From contig CBDETM010000002.1 in the NCBI GenBank assembly GCA_965242905.1, forward strand, positions 434,001 to 498,000: a DNA stretch of 64,000 bases, given 5' to 3'. Positions 36,733 through 47,938 of this stretch are shown here, one piece after another. How positions within the stretch are numbered: the first letter of the stretch is position 1; every line of letters begins with the position of its first letter. The stretch comes from Bin5 sp965242905 (lineage in GTDB: Bacteria; Chloroflexota; Anaerolineae; Caldilineales; Caldilineaceae). The translations under genes were made by a program, and so were the position numbers. The notes beneath the pieces were generated by a model that was not told the origin of the DNA, searched no databases, and saw only the letters and a program-made list of their open reading frames with translations.

Positions 36733-36831
36733 GTCGGAGATGGGTTCCTAGGCTGGTACGGGCTTGCCAATTCGCAGCCCCGTACGGGCACCTTTCCCCG
36801 GTCAGGAGAAAGCCTGTTTTTCGGTCTGACA

Positions 36832-36862
36832 ATTCTAACACACGGCTTTTCAACCCGGTCAA
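36832..36862 (-). promoter_or_regulatory. Predicted promoter of SCO1-thpR
   Basis: On the minus strand TTGACC (36862-36857), a 19-bp spacer and TAGAAT (36837-36832), 100 nt before the SCO1 start. The spacer is longer than ideal. Confidence 0.4.
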
Positions 36863-36952
36863 ACAGTGTATCTGGCCTGCCAAAGTGACTTGGATTCAGC
36901 CCAAAATTCAGTTGTAATGCCAGGAATTGATGTCCCAATAATCCTGCGGAAA

Positions 36953-36981
36953 TTGACGAATCACGTGCTGCGTGCTAATGT
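36953..36981 (+). promoter_or_regulatory. Predicted promoter of glyA-radA
   Basis: TTGACG (36953-36958), 17-bp spacer, TAATGT (36976-36981), 68 nt before the glyA ATG. I see no glycine riboswitch in this gap. Confidence 0.6.
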
Positions 36982-37049
36982 TCACTGCTGGCGCGGCCTG
37001 GCCATTTGACGCGCGCCATGCGATTGTGCAGACACTGGAGCGGACACGA

Positions 37050-38366
37050 ATGAACGAGATGATATCAGACTTGCAGGCACCGGTTTCAACCCTTTGCGCC
37101 TGGACCGACCAACCTGATCCACGTGAGCTGCTTCGGGAGCGGGATCCTGAAATCTACGCGGCGATAGAGTCAGAGCGGAGGCGGCAGACAGACGGAATCG
37201 AACTGATTGCCAGCGAAAATTACGTCTTTCCCGAGGTGCTGGCGGCGGCAGGCAGCGTGCTTACGAACAAGTATGCCGAGGGCTATCCGGGGCGCCGTTA
37301 CTATGGAGGATGCCAGTACGTTGACATCGCCGAGAAGATTGCCATCGAACGTGCGCTGGCCCTTTTTGGCGCTGAACACGCCAACGTACAACCGCATTCG
37401 GGCGCGCAGGCCAACGCGGCAGTCTATATGGGGCTGTTGGAGCCGGGCGACACTGTGCTGGCGATGAAACTGGACCACGGCGGGCACTTGAGCCATGGAT
37501 TTCATCTGAACAGCTCCGGGCATTACTACAACTTCGTCCACTACGGGCTCGATCCCGAAACTGAGCAACTCGATTACGATGTTATCCGGGAGACGGCACT
37601 GGAAGTACGTCCCAAGCTGCTGCTGGTCGGGGCGAGCGCGTACCCGCGCCATTTCGACTTTCAGCCTTTGCGCGAAATCGCCGACGCGGCTGGTTGTCTG
37701 CTGATGATGGATATGGCCCACGTAGCGGGCCTGGTTGCGGCTAGACTGCATCCCGATCCGGTGCCGTTCTGCGACGTTGTCACGACCACGACGCACAAGA
37801 CGCTACGCGGGCCGCGCGGCGGTCTTATTCTTTGTCGGAAGGAACATGCGAGGGCGATCGACCGCGCAGTATTTCCCGGAATTCAGGGCGGGCCGCTGAT
37901 GCATATCATCGCTGCGAAGGCGGTCGGATTCAAGCTGGCGCAGACGGAGGCGTTCAAGGCGTATCAACAGCAGATTCTGGACAACGCGCAGGCGCTGAGC
38001 GACGCGCTACGGGTTGAAGGACTGCGGAGCGTTTCCGGGGGGACTGACAATCACCTGCTGCTGGTCGACCTGAGCAGTTTGGACGACGAGGAGATCAACG
38101 GCAAGGTGGTCGAGACAGCTCTCGACAATGCTTCAATCCATTGCAACAAGAACATGATCCCTTTCGACACGCGGAAGGCAATGGTCACGAGCGGTATCCG
38201 GCTGGGTACTCCTGCTGCGACGACGAGGGGGATGAAGCAGGGCCAGTTTGAACAGATCGGCAGATGGATAGCATCGATTGCTCGCGAGCCCAAAGAAACG
38301 GCGCTACAGGAATCGGTGCGCGACGAGGTGCTAGAGATGGTCAAGGCATTTCCGGTGCCGGCTTAG
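37050..38366 (+). CDS. glyA: Serine hydroxymethyltransferase
   Basis: This protein of about 438 residues is typical SHMT. It has SERRRQTDGIELIASENYVFPEVL, QPHSGAQAN, MDMAHVAGLVAA, the PLP-lysine motif TTTTHKTLRGPRGG and SGIRLGTPAATTRG. It converts serine plus tetrahydrofolate to glycine and methylene-tetrahydrofolate, the cofactor used by TrmFO. The ATG at 37050 has a GGAG element 9 nt upstream; the longer upstream frame is rejected. Followed 15 nt later by radA. Confidence 0.97.
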   Translation: MNEMISDLQAPVSTLCAWTDQPDPRELLRERDPEIYAAIESERRRQTDGIELIASENYVFPEVLAAAGSVLTNKYAEGYPGRRYYGGCQYVDIAEKIAIERALALFGAEHANVQPHSGAQANAAVYMGLLEPGDTVLAMKLDHGGHLSHGFHLNSSGHYYNFVHYGLDPETEQLDYDVIRETALEVRPKLLLVGASAYPRHFDFQPLREIADAAGCLLMMDMAHVAGLVAARLHPDPVPFCDVVTTTTHKTLRGPRGGLILCRKEHARAIDRAVFPGIQGGPLMHIIAAKAVGFKLAQTEAFKAYQQQILDNAQALSDALRVEGLRSVSGGTDNHLLLVDLSSLDDEEINGKVVETALDNASIHCNKNMIPFDTRKAMVTSGIRLGTPAATTRGMKQGQFEQIGRWIASIAREPKETALQESVRDEVLEMVKAFPVPA

Positions 38367-38381
38367 CGGGGCAAAGGGTTG

Positions 38382-39812
38382 GTGTCTGTGGCGACAAGGG
38401 TCAAGACTCAGTTCGTCTGCAGTGAGTGCGGCAGTGCGCAGATGAAGTGGATGGGAAGATGCCCGGATTGCGGCGAGTGGAACACACTTGAGGAGAGCCG
38501 AATCCAAGAGAGCGCGATGGCGCTGGGCGACGGCAGTTCCCTCCAAGCACCTACTCCGCTGGCACTGCCGGAGATCCCCAGTGAGCCGTCGCGACGCATT
38601 GTTCTTGAGAACGCGGAATTGAATCGCGTGCTGGGGGGCGGTATTGTGCCGGGCTCCGGAATCCTGGTGGGCGGTGATCCCGGGATTGGAAAGAGTACGC
38701 TGCTCATCCAGACGGCTGCGGAGGTGGCGCGCAAGGTTGGACGGGTTCTATATGTGAGCGCTGAGGAGAGCGCGTATCAAATAGGGCAGCGTGCGTCGCG
38801 GCTTGGTCTGGACGAGGGCGGTCTGCTGATTCTGGCGGACACGATCCTGGAACAGATTTTGGCGCAGATTGGGCAGGTGAGGCCTTCCCTGGTGATCGTT
38901 GATTCGGTGCAGGCGATCCACAGCAGCGCGAGCGGCAGTGCAGCCGGGTCGGTTGCCCAGGTACGAGATTGCGCGGCCCATCTGCTGCGACAGGCCAGAC
39001 AGCTCAATATCCCACTGTTTCTGGTGGGGCATGTCACCAAAGAGGGGGCAATTGCGGGTCCGCGCGTGCTGGAGCATATGGTGGACGCGGTACTGCAGCT
39101 GGAGGGAGAGCGGTTTCATGCTTACCGCCTGTTGCATTCGGTCAAGAACCGCTTCGGAAGCACGAATGAAGTGGGAGTCTTTGAAATGACGGAGCGGGGA
39201 ATGGCTCCGGTTGCCAACCCCTCGGCGATGTTTCTGGCTGAACGGCTGCCAAACGCGGCGGGCAGCGCGATTGCGGTGCCGATGGAGGGTAGCCGGCCAC
39301 TGTTGGTTGAGGTACAGGCGCTGGCAAGCCCGACGGCGTTCAGCCAACCGCGGCGCACGGGGAACGGCGTGGACTTCAACCGGCTGCTGCTGGTGACGGC
39401 TGTTCTGAGCAAGAGGCTAGGTCTTTCGTTGAGCGCGCAGGACGTTTTCGTGAATGTCATAGGGGGGCTGCGCGTTGGTGAGCCGGCCGCTGACCTGGCG
39501 GTGGCGGCGGCCATTTGCAGCAGCTACCGAAATGTTCCTGTTGCCGCCGAGGTTGCTCTCATCGGGGAAATTGGTCTGAGTGGAGAGCTGCGCAGTGTGA
39601 GCCAGCTTGCGCTGCGTTTGCACGAGGCGGCCAAACTAGGCTTCGGGCGTGCGATCGTGCCTCGTCATGCCCTGCGGCGGAAAGGTGCGCGATCGGGACA
39701 GATTGGGGCGGACGACAAGGGCAAGGGAGGCTCGTCAGACATTCCCTCAGAAATCGAAGTTATCGGTGCGCGCACTGTTGCCGACGCTCTGGACGCGGCG
39801 CTCTTGAAATAA
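38382..39812 (+). CDS. radA: DNA repair protein RadA
   Basis: This protein of about 476 residues has the N-terminal zinc finger CSECG...CPDCG, Walker A GGDPGIGKST and Walker B LVIVDSVQ. The RadA motif KNRFGS and the Lon-like C-terminal domain (NVIGGLRVGEPAADLAVAAAICSS) follow. RadA promotes branch migration in recombination. The GTG at 38382 is preferred (AAGGG just upstream); GTG 38388 is equally possible. A low-complexity insert with Gly/Lys lies near the end. Confidence 0.96.
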   Translation: MSVATRVKTQFVCSECGSAQMKWMGRCPDCGEWNTLEESRIQESAMALGDGSSLQAPTPLALPEIPSEPSRRIVLENAELNRVLGGGIVPGSGILVGGDPGIGKSTLLIQTAAEVARKVGRVLYVSAEESAYQIGQRASRLGLDEGGLLILADTILEQILAQIGQVRPSLVIVDSVQAIHSSASGSAAGSVAQVRDCAAHLLRQARQLNIPLFLVGHVTKEGAIAGPRVLEHMVDAVLQLEGERFHAYRLLHSVKNRFGSTNEVGVFEMTERGMAPVANPSAMFLAERLPNAAGSAIAVPMEGSRPLLVEVQALASPTAFSQPRRTGNGVDFNRLLLVTAVLSKRLGLSLSAQDVFVNVIGGLRVGEPAADLAVAAAICSSYRNVPVAAEVALIGEIGLSGELRSVSQLALRLHEAAKLGFGRAIVPRHALRRKGARSGQIGADDKGKGGSSDIPSEIEVIGARTVADALDAALLK

Positions 39813-39844
39813 TCTGCCAATGACGTGAATAGTGGAGAATACAG

Positions 39845-40495
39845 ATGTCCAAACAGGCGAATGTTGATTCATATCAGCAGTTTCTGCGTGACCTGTTTCA
39901 CAGCGACGACGCGGATCTGTCCAGGCTGCAGGCAGAGGCGGAGTCTGAAGGGATCCCGGGTATGAGTATCGGGCCGGAGCAGGGGAAGTTTCTTCAGCTG
40001 CTTGTGCAGTTGACGGGTGCCAGAAAGGTGCTGGAGATTGGTGTGCTGGGCGGGTACAGCGGGACATGGATCGCGCGTGCTCTGCCAGAAGGCGGGAAGC
40101 TGATTGGGCTGGAACTGGAGCAGAAGCACGCCGACTTCGCGCGCAAGCAGTGGGACAGGATGGGGCTGTCCGACAAGATCGAAGTGCGGGTCGGTCCGGC
40201 GCTCGAATCGCTGCCGCACTTGTCGGAGGAGGCTCCATTCGATCTGGTCTTCATTGACGCAGACAAAGGAAACTATCCGGGATATTTGGATTATGCGCTC
40301 CAATACAGCCGGCCAGGCACGGTCATTCTGGGAGACAATGTAGAGATGTGGGGGAGCCTGGTGGATCCTGAGAAGCAGGACTGGGACTGGGTGCAGGGGA
40401 TGCGCAGATTTGCGCGTTCGCTCAGCCAACACGAGCGGCTAACCAGCACGGTGGTCCCCTATCCGGACGGGCTGGCGATGGCCGTGGTGAAGTGA
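39845..40495 (+). CDS. Class I SAM-dependent O-methyltransferase
   Basis: This 216-residue protein is of the caffeoyl-CoA/catechol O-methyltransferase family. It has the SAM loop VLEIGVLGGYSGTWIARALP, the DLVFIDADKGNY metal-binding motif and VILGDNVEMWG. The expected metal ligands Asp, Asp, Asn are present. It methylates a small hydroxylated substrate using S-adenosylmethionine; the substrate is unknown. An inverted repeat terminator follows. Confidence 0.9.
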   Translation: MSKQANVDSYQQFLRDLFHSDDADLSRLQAEAESEGIPGMSIGPEQGKFLQLLVQLTGARKVLEIGVLGGYSGTWIARALPEGGKLIGLELEQKHADFARKQWDRMGLSDKIEVRVGPALESLPHLSEEAPFDLVFIDADKGNYPGYLDYALQYSRPGTVILGDNVEMWGSLVDPEKQDWDWVQGMRRFARSLSQHERLTSTVVPYPDGLAMAVVK

Positions 40496-40578
40496 AGACA
40501 CGACCACGAAGGCGGGCCAAAGTCTAACTCCCAGGGAGATAGATCCGGCCAGTTGCCTGCTCCCGAAAAGAGGAAAAC

Positions 40579-40611
40579 GCAGAGGCAAGGCGTGATTCGC
40601 CTTGCCTCTGC
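40579..40611. terminator. Bidirectional hairpin terminator
   Basis: A perfect 14-bp stem GCAGAGGCAAGGCG with a 5-nt loop separates the convergent O-methyltransferase and HIT genes. On the minus strand it is followed by GTTTTCC, so it best serves the HIT operon; the plus side lacks a T run. Confidence 0.8.
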
Positions 40612-40637
40612 ATGTCTCTGACAGGGACAGCTGCTTT

Positions 40638-40988
40638 TCAGCGCGTCAGAAGGGGGCCTAGAGGACGTCCGCCAAGCAGGTGAAAGTGGGTGTGGAATAC
40701 CTCCTGGCCGCCGTGCCTGCCGACATTTGTAACAAGGCGCCAGCCGTCAGAGGCCACGCCTTCCTGCGCAGCCAGTTGTCCGGCGACCTGGGCAATTCGC
40801 CCCAGAGTTTCTGCCTGGGCGTCACCCATTTCTCCCAGATCATTGAAGTGCTGATTGGGAACGATCAGTATGTGAACAGGCGCCTGCTCTGAAATGTCCT
40901 GAAAGGCTGTTACCAATTCATCCTGATGGAACTGTTTCGAGGGCAGCTCCCCTGCGACGATTTTGCAGAAAATACAATCCTCACTCAT
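40638..40988 (-). CDS. HIT-family nucleotide hydrolase
   Basis: This 116-residue protein has the histidine triad HTHFH (99-103) with catalytic His101 and a zinc-like CxxC (CIFC, 5-8). HinT-like proteins hydrolyse purine nucleoside phosphoramidates, including aminoacyl-adenylates. The start overlaps the stop of the thiamine-binding-protein gene (ATGA), so translation is coupled. The co-occurrence with leuS upstream is suggestive, as HinT removes aminoacyl-AMP, but this link is inference. Confidence 0.95.
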   Translation of the reverse strand: MSEDCIFCKIVAGELPSKQFHQDELVTAFQDISEQAPVHILIVPNQHFNDLGEMGDAQAETLGRIAQVAGQLAAQEGVASDGWRLVTNVGRHGGQEVFHTHFHLLGGRPLGPLLTR

Positions 40989-41296
40989 TGGACACCTCGT
41001 TCCAACTTACTGTTCACGCTGTCGATTTTGTCCTGCATGCTTTGTTCACGATCGCAGCGGGTTCCGACTTTCAGGCTGGTTGTGATGCGTGGCGCGCCCA
41101 TCTCGTGCACAACTTCATGGCAACGCTTGACGGCGGCGAAAACCTGGTCCCACTCGCCTTCGACGTTGGTGCCGTAGGCGTGCATACGATGGCTGAGGCC
41201 GGCGTCGTCGAGAATGCGCTCGCAGGCGGCGATGTACTCAGAGACAGAGACGCCGACGCCTATGGGTACGACACAGAGGTCGATCATGACTTTCAT
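40985..41296 (-). CDS. MTH1187/YqgV-family thiamine-binding protein
   Basis: This 103-residue ferredoxin-like protein has VVPIGVGVSVSEYIAACERIL and MHAYGTNVEGEWDQVFAAVKRCHE, matching the DUF77/MTH1187 family, whose members bind thiamine or thiamine-like ligands. There is no signal peptide. It is translationally coupled to the HIT gene and lies 4 nt after leuS. Its role here is unknown. Confidence 0.9.
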   Translation of the reverse strand: MKVMIDLCVVPIGVGVSVSEYIAACERILDDAGLSHRMHAYGTNVEGEWDQVFAAVKRCHEVVHEMGAPRITTSLKVGTRCDREQSMQDKIDSVNSKLERGVQ

Positions 41297-41300
41297 GGCG

Positions 41301-43838
<2,538 letters not shown>

Positions 43839-44404
43839 GGTATGTGTCTCCTGTAACGGAGGATTCTTGTATTGGTATCTTCTTACGAAGAGTGTTCTGA
43901 AAACATTGGCGACGCGACATGACAAACATGCGCGCGCCTTTGCGATTCATGTTCCGTATCGTTGTTGGTGGTTGCGCCCGCTCAGGAACAGGGCATGGGG
44001 TACTCAGAGCCCTGGCGCGGGCTATCTAAGAGCGAGGAGGCCGCCGACGGAGATGCCGGAGGTGGTGAAATGAACTGGGATGCGTGGTTCTCGTGCATCA
44101 ATTCTCATAATGGAGGCAAATATAACACGTGGTTTCTAGTTAAGGCAAATCAGAGAGAAGGGTTTATGAAGAGGCTCTCATTGGCTACGGGAAGGAGGAC
44201 AAGATCGTGGTCAGTGAATTTGGCAGGAGAACAGTTCAGGGGTTAGGTTAACCAGCAGTCGCGTGGCAATGGGTTCAGCGTTTTCTGCGAGACTCTTTGA
44301 ACATCGGAGAACCAGGCGAAACGGTTGTCAGTGCTGCACGAAAGTCAGGGACAGTATGGCACAGGGGCGGAGCGCACTCAGTTTTCTTTATTGAGGAAGC
44401 AGCA
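43839..44404. other. Divergent intergenic region leuS / HAD gene
   Basis: This 566-nt stretch has no convincing gene. I looked for a T-box leader on the leuS side and did not find the conserved antiterminator bulge. Scattered short frames here lack ribosome-binding sites and family features. Confidence 0.6.
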
Positions 44405-45262
44405 ATGAACGGGAGCTTCTCTTTCGGTATCATCTCAGTTGATCTTGACGGTACATTGTTTCGCAGTGATGGCATGCCCGCGCCCGAGGGCGTACGGATG
44501 CTGCAGGCTGCTGCTAAAGCGGGAGTTCGGGTCGTAATCAATACTACGCGAAACGCTGCCGGCGTTCAGCAACTGTGTGCACAACTAGGGTTGAGCGATC
44601 CAATGATTTGCACAAATGGGGCGCAGGTTTTTGGGTCTCCTACAGGTCCGATTTGGGCTTCTTACACGATTCCGATGGAGGTCGCGCGTGCGATTGCCCG
44701 GCTCGCGGATCGCAATGGGTGGGAGGTTAGCACCAGTGTGGGAAACAGCAGTTACTTGCGGCAGAGGCCGGGGCAGGCCCTCGGGCCTGTGGAGAACAGG
44801 ACCATCGCAGGGCTGGAAGGCAGTCAAAGCACTTCACAGCTAGTGATTGTTTCAGCAAACGAGAAAGCCTTGGTCGCAGAGCCTAAACGGATGATTCTGA
44901 ATGAAAGGGATGCGATTGCCGCAGCAGGGGAACTTGTAGCGCGGTACAGTCAAGCGTGCCGCGCAGAGACGTATTTCGAGCCCGACGGCAGTCTGCATTC
45001 GCTGTGTATTTTTCCCCTTCGTGCCGACAAAGGTACGGCGCTCCGCCTCGTGGCAGGTAAGCTGGATATTCCTCTGGGGCAGGTCCTCGCCATCGGTGAC
45101 AACCCCAACGACATGCCGATGTTTGCCGCGGCAGGCACTAGCGTTGCGATGGGCAATGCGCCGCCCGAGGTGAAAGATGCAGCCACAGTCGTCGGTCCAA
45201 CCAATGATGATGAAGGGGTGGCGTGGGCAGTGCGACGGTTTGTCCTGAAGGGCCGGAGCTGA
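44405..45262 (+). CDS. Cof-type HAD phosphatase
   Basis: This protein of about 285 residues has SVDLDGTLFRSDG (catalytic Asp13, Asp15), ICTNGAQVF and the final motif IGDNPNDMPMFAAAGTSVAMGNAPPEVK. These Cof-type enzymes dephosphorylate sugar phosphates, FMN or similar metabolites. The ATG at 44405 is preferred since the family begins near here; the frame runs 36 codons further upstream. Confidence 0.9.
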   Translation: MNGSFSFGIISVDLDGTLFRSDGMPAPEGVRMLQAAAKAGVRVVINTTRNAAGVQQLCAQLGLSDPMICTNGAQVFGSPTGPIWASYTIPMEVARAIARLADRNGWEVSTSVGNSSYLRQRPGQALGPVENRTIAGLEGSQSTSQLVIVSANEKALVAEPKRMILNERDAIAAAGELVARYSQACRAETYFEPDGSLHSLCIFPLRADKGTALRLVAGKLDIPLGQVLAIGDNPNDMPMFAAAGTSVAMGNAPPEVKDAATVVGPTNDDEGVAWAVRRFVLKGRS

Positions 45263-45332
45263 CAGTTGCCGGATCTGTCGACTGAAAGTAGTGACAGGGC
45301 TGAAGCTGAATCATAGGCACTGGAAGGTGTGG

Positions 45333-46472
45333 CTATTGATCGACCACGGAGCCGTCGGCGTGGAGGCGGGTTTTGACTGCGCGCGGGGCGTAGGGATGGC
45401 GCTCGGCGGCGTCTTCGGCGAGCTCGATGCCGATGCCGGGTGCGTCGGGGATGATGAGGAAGCCGCCTTCCTGGGTGAGGGCGGTCTTGACGATTTCGCT
45501 CTTGGGCGGTTCGTTTTCGCCTATGGGGTATTCCTGGAGGGCGAAGTTGGGGATGCAGGCGGCGAGTTGGATGCAGGCGGCGGTGCTGACGGGGCTGAGG
45601 GGGTTGTGGGGGACGACCTGTACGTGGAAGGCTTCGGCGAGGGCGGCGATCTTTTTGGCGTGGCTCAGGCCGCCGACCATGCAGACGTCGGGACGCACGA
45701 ACTGGACGGCGCCGCGCTGAAGCAGGGCCTGAAACTCCCAGATGCTATGCAGGCGTTCGCCGGTGGCGATGGGGATGCCGATCTTGGAGGCCACGAGTGC
45801 CATTTCGTCGAGGTTGTCGGGCGTTACGGGGTCCTCATAGAAGAAGGGATGGTAGGGTTCGATGCCGCGGCCGAGCACGATTGCTTCGCTGGGGGTAAGG
45901 CGGCGGTGGATCTCTATGCAGAGGTCGACGTCGCGGCCGACGGCCTGGCGGTAGGCGGCGACGGTCTCGATGGCGTCTTCGATCATGTCGACGTGGGTCT
46001 TGAAGTAGGGGAGGTCGCGGCTGTCGTCGAGGAAGGGGGTGAGGTGCCCGACGGCGGTGAAGCCGCGGGCGCGGGCGTCGGCACAGCCGGCGATCAGCTC
46101 TTCCTTGGTTTCGCCGAAGACGTGGTAGTAGACGCGAGCTTTGTCGCGCACTTTTCCGCCGAGAAGTTGGTAGGCGGGCACGCCGAAGTGCTTGCCGGCG
46201 ATGTCCCAGAGGGCGATGTCGACTGCGCTGAGTGCGCCCATAACGGCGGCGCCGCGGAAGTGGCTCCAACGGTAGAGGTACTGCCAGTGGTGCTCGATGC
46301 GCAGGGGATCCTGGCCGATCAAGTAGCGCTTGAAGGTCTCGACGGCGCCGGCTGAGGCTTCGAGGAAACCCCAGGCGCCGGACTCGCCGAGACCGGTGAT
46401 GCCGGCGTCCGTGTCCACTTCAACGAACAGATAGCGGTCAACGAAAATGGTACGGACATCGGTGATCTTCAT
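45333..46472 (-). CDS. Enolase-superfamily sugar-acid dehydratase (MR/GalD-like)
   Basis: This 379-residue protein has ALSAVDIALWDIAGK, the metal-ligand segments CIEIHRR, FFYEDP and ATGERLHS, and PHNPLSP with the general-acid/base His. It resembles galactonate dehydratase and similar aldonate dehydratases. The first ligand is in an E-x-H context where GalD has D-F-H, so the substrate may differ. It is the last gene of a run with the sulfatase (12 nt away), amidohydrolase and msrA. Confidence 0.87.
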   Translation of the reverse strand: MKITDVRTIFVDRYLFVEVDTDAGITGLGESGAWGFLEASAGAVETFKRYLIGQDPLRIEHHWQYLYRWSHFRGAAVMGALSAVDIALWDIAGKHFGVPAYQLLGGKVRDKARVYYHVFGETKEELIAGCADARARGFTAVGHLTPFLDDSRDLPYFKTHVDMIEDAIETVAAYRQAVGRDVDLCIEIHRRLTPSEAIVLGRGIEPYHPFFYEDPVTPDNLDEMALVASKIGIPIATGERLHSIWEFQALLQRGAVQFVRPDVCMVGGLSHAKKIAALAEAFHVQVVPHNPLSPVSTAACIQLAACIPNFALQEYPIGENEPPKSEIVKTALTQEGGFLIIPDAPGIGIELAEDAAERHPYAPRAVKTRLHADGSVVDQ

Positions 46473-46484
46473 GTTGATCTCCCT

Positions 46485-47915
46485 CTAGCGGCTGTTTATC
46501 GCCCAATCCTTGGCGTTCAGGCCGCTGCGGATTCGCCAGTTCAGCAGAGTCTGGAGAAGCTCTTCTTTGCGGGCTGCGTGGTCGGGGTCGTCCCACAGGT
46601 TATTGACTTCCTCAGGATCGTTTACAAGATCGAAGAGCTGGCCGTATGGTTCGCCGACAAAGTGGACCAGTTTCCAGTCCTTGGTACGGGCCATGGACAT
46701 GTATTCGGCGGGCAGGAGGCCATCGCGGCAGTGCTCGGCGAAGACGGTTTCGCGGCCGGGCCAGTCCTCGCCGGCGAGAGCAGGCAACAAAGATTCGGCA
46801 GCGAAGTCCTCCGGCGCCTCGAGGCCGGCGAGCTCGAGAATGGTGGGCCCCAGATCGAAGAGAGAACAGAGATGATCGAGCGAGCGGCCGCCTGCGAAAC
46901 GGTCAGGCGCCCAGACAATGGTGGGCACACGGGTGATAGTGTCGTACATCGTCCACTTCTGGCTGTGGCCATGATCTCCGAGACAGTCGCCGTGGTCCGA
47001 GGTGAAGATGACGACGGCGTTTTCCAAGTAACCCTGTTCCTCAAGGGCGGCCAGCAGCTCGCCCACTTTTTCGTCGATCATCGAGACGTTGGCCATGTAG
47101 TAGGCGCGCTGGCGGTGGCGTTGTTCCGGTGTTGGGTCGAGGAGGTGCATGACTGAATCGTGGTCCACCTCGGCGTTATGGGCGCGCATTTCAAGGAAGG
47201 GGGGAGGCTGACCGGCGAGCTCCTCCTCTGTGACGGGTTGGAGGGGCAGGTCCTTGTCCATGTAGGGCTGACTGAAGCGGGGGGTTGGGTCGTACGGGGG
47301 GTGGGGGCCGGGAAAGCCAACCTGCATGAAGAGGGGTCCGTCCGGTTTGGGCTTGTTGCGAAGCCACCAGGCGGCAAAATCGCCGACGAACATGTCGGAA
47401 TGCAGGTCTTCGGGCAGCTCCCAGTCGAAGGCGCCGAGGGCTTCATTGTAGTCGTCGCGCTGGCGGTAAAGAACACGTTGCTGCTTGACGTGGCCGCGGG
47501 CGCGGAGGGCCTTGTCCCATTCGTCGTAGTAGTAGCGTCCTTCGAGGTAACGATCCTTGTTCTCGACGACGTAGCGCTCGTGAAAGCCGAGGGGCGTCTC
47601 GAAGGGGGAAGTGTGCATTTTGCCCACGTTGAGGCAGTGGTAGCCGCCGGCGTTGAGGTCCTCGACCCAGGAGCTGGTCCAGCGGTCGCCATTCTTGAGG
47701 ATGCCGGTGGTGTGGGGATAGTAGCCGGTGAAGAGGCTGGCGCGGGCGGGTGCGCACGACGGCGCGGTGATGTGGCAGTTGGTGAAGCTCACCCCCTCTT
47801 GCACGAGTCGATCGAGGTTGGGGGTCTCCATGTAGTCGAATCCGAGCGCGGCGATGGTGTCGAAGCGCTGCTGGTCGGTGATGATCAGGACAATGTTGGG
47901 ACGACTGTCGGCCAT
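46485..47915 (-). CDS. Sulfatase
   Basis: This protein of about 476 residues is a type I sulfatase. It has metal ligands in IITDQQ (about 11-16), the CxPxR motif with Cys54 and Arg58 (SCAPAR) for formylglycine maturation, and TSDHGDCLGDHG. It lacks a signal peptide, so it probably acts in the cytoplasm on imported sulfated sugars. ATG 47915 has GAGGAG 9 nt upstream; GTG 47942 would overlap the amidohydrolase stop. No formylglycine-generating enzyme gene is in the window. Confidence 0.92.
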   Translation of the reverse strand: MADSRPNIVLIITDQQRFDTIAALGFDYMETPNLDRLVQEGVSFTNCHITAPSCAPARASLFTGYYPHTTGILKNGDRWTSSWVEDLNAGGYHCLNVGKMHTSPFETPLGFHERYVVENKDRYLEGRYYYDEWDKALRARGHVKQQRVLYRQRDDYNEALGAFDWELPEDLHSDMFVGDFAAWWLRNKPKPDGPLFMQVGFPGPHPPYDPTPRFSQPYMDKDLPLQPVTEEELAGQPPPFLEMRAHNAEVDHDSVMHLLDPTPEQRHRQRAYYMANVSMIDEKVGELLAALEEQGYLENAVVIFTSDHGDCLGDHGHSQKWTMYDTITRVPTIVWAPDRFAGGRSLDHLCSLFDLGPTILELAGLEAPEDFAAESLLPALAGEDWPGRETVFAEHCRDGLLPAEYMSMARTKDWKLVHFVGEPYGQLFDLVNDPEEVNNLWDDPDHAARKEELLQTLLNWRIRSGLNAKDWAINSR

Positions 47916-47938
47916 AGGGTCCGGCTCCTCGGCGCTGG

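Noticed and set aside
43839..44404. T-box leader upstream of leuS
   Set aside because: I could not find the conserved antiterminator sequence or a specifier hairpin.
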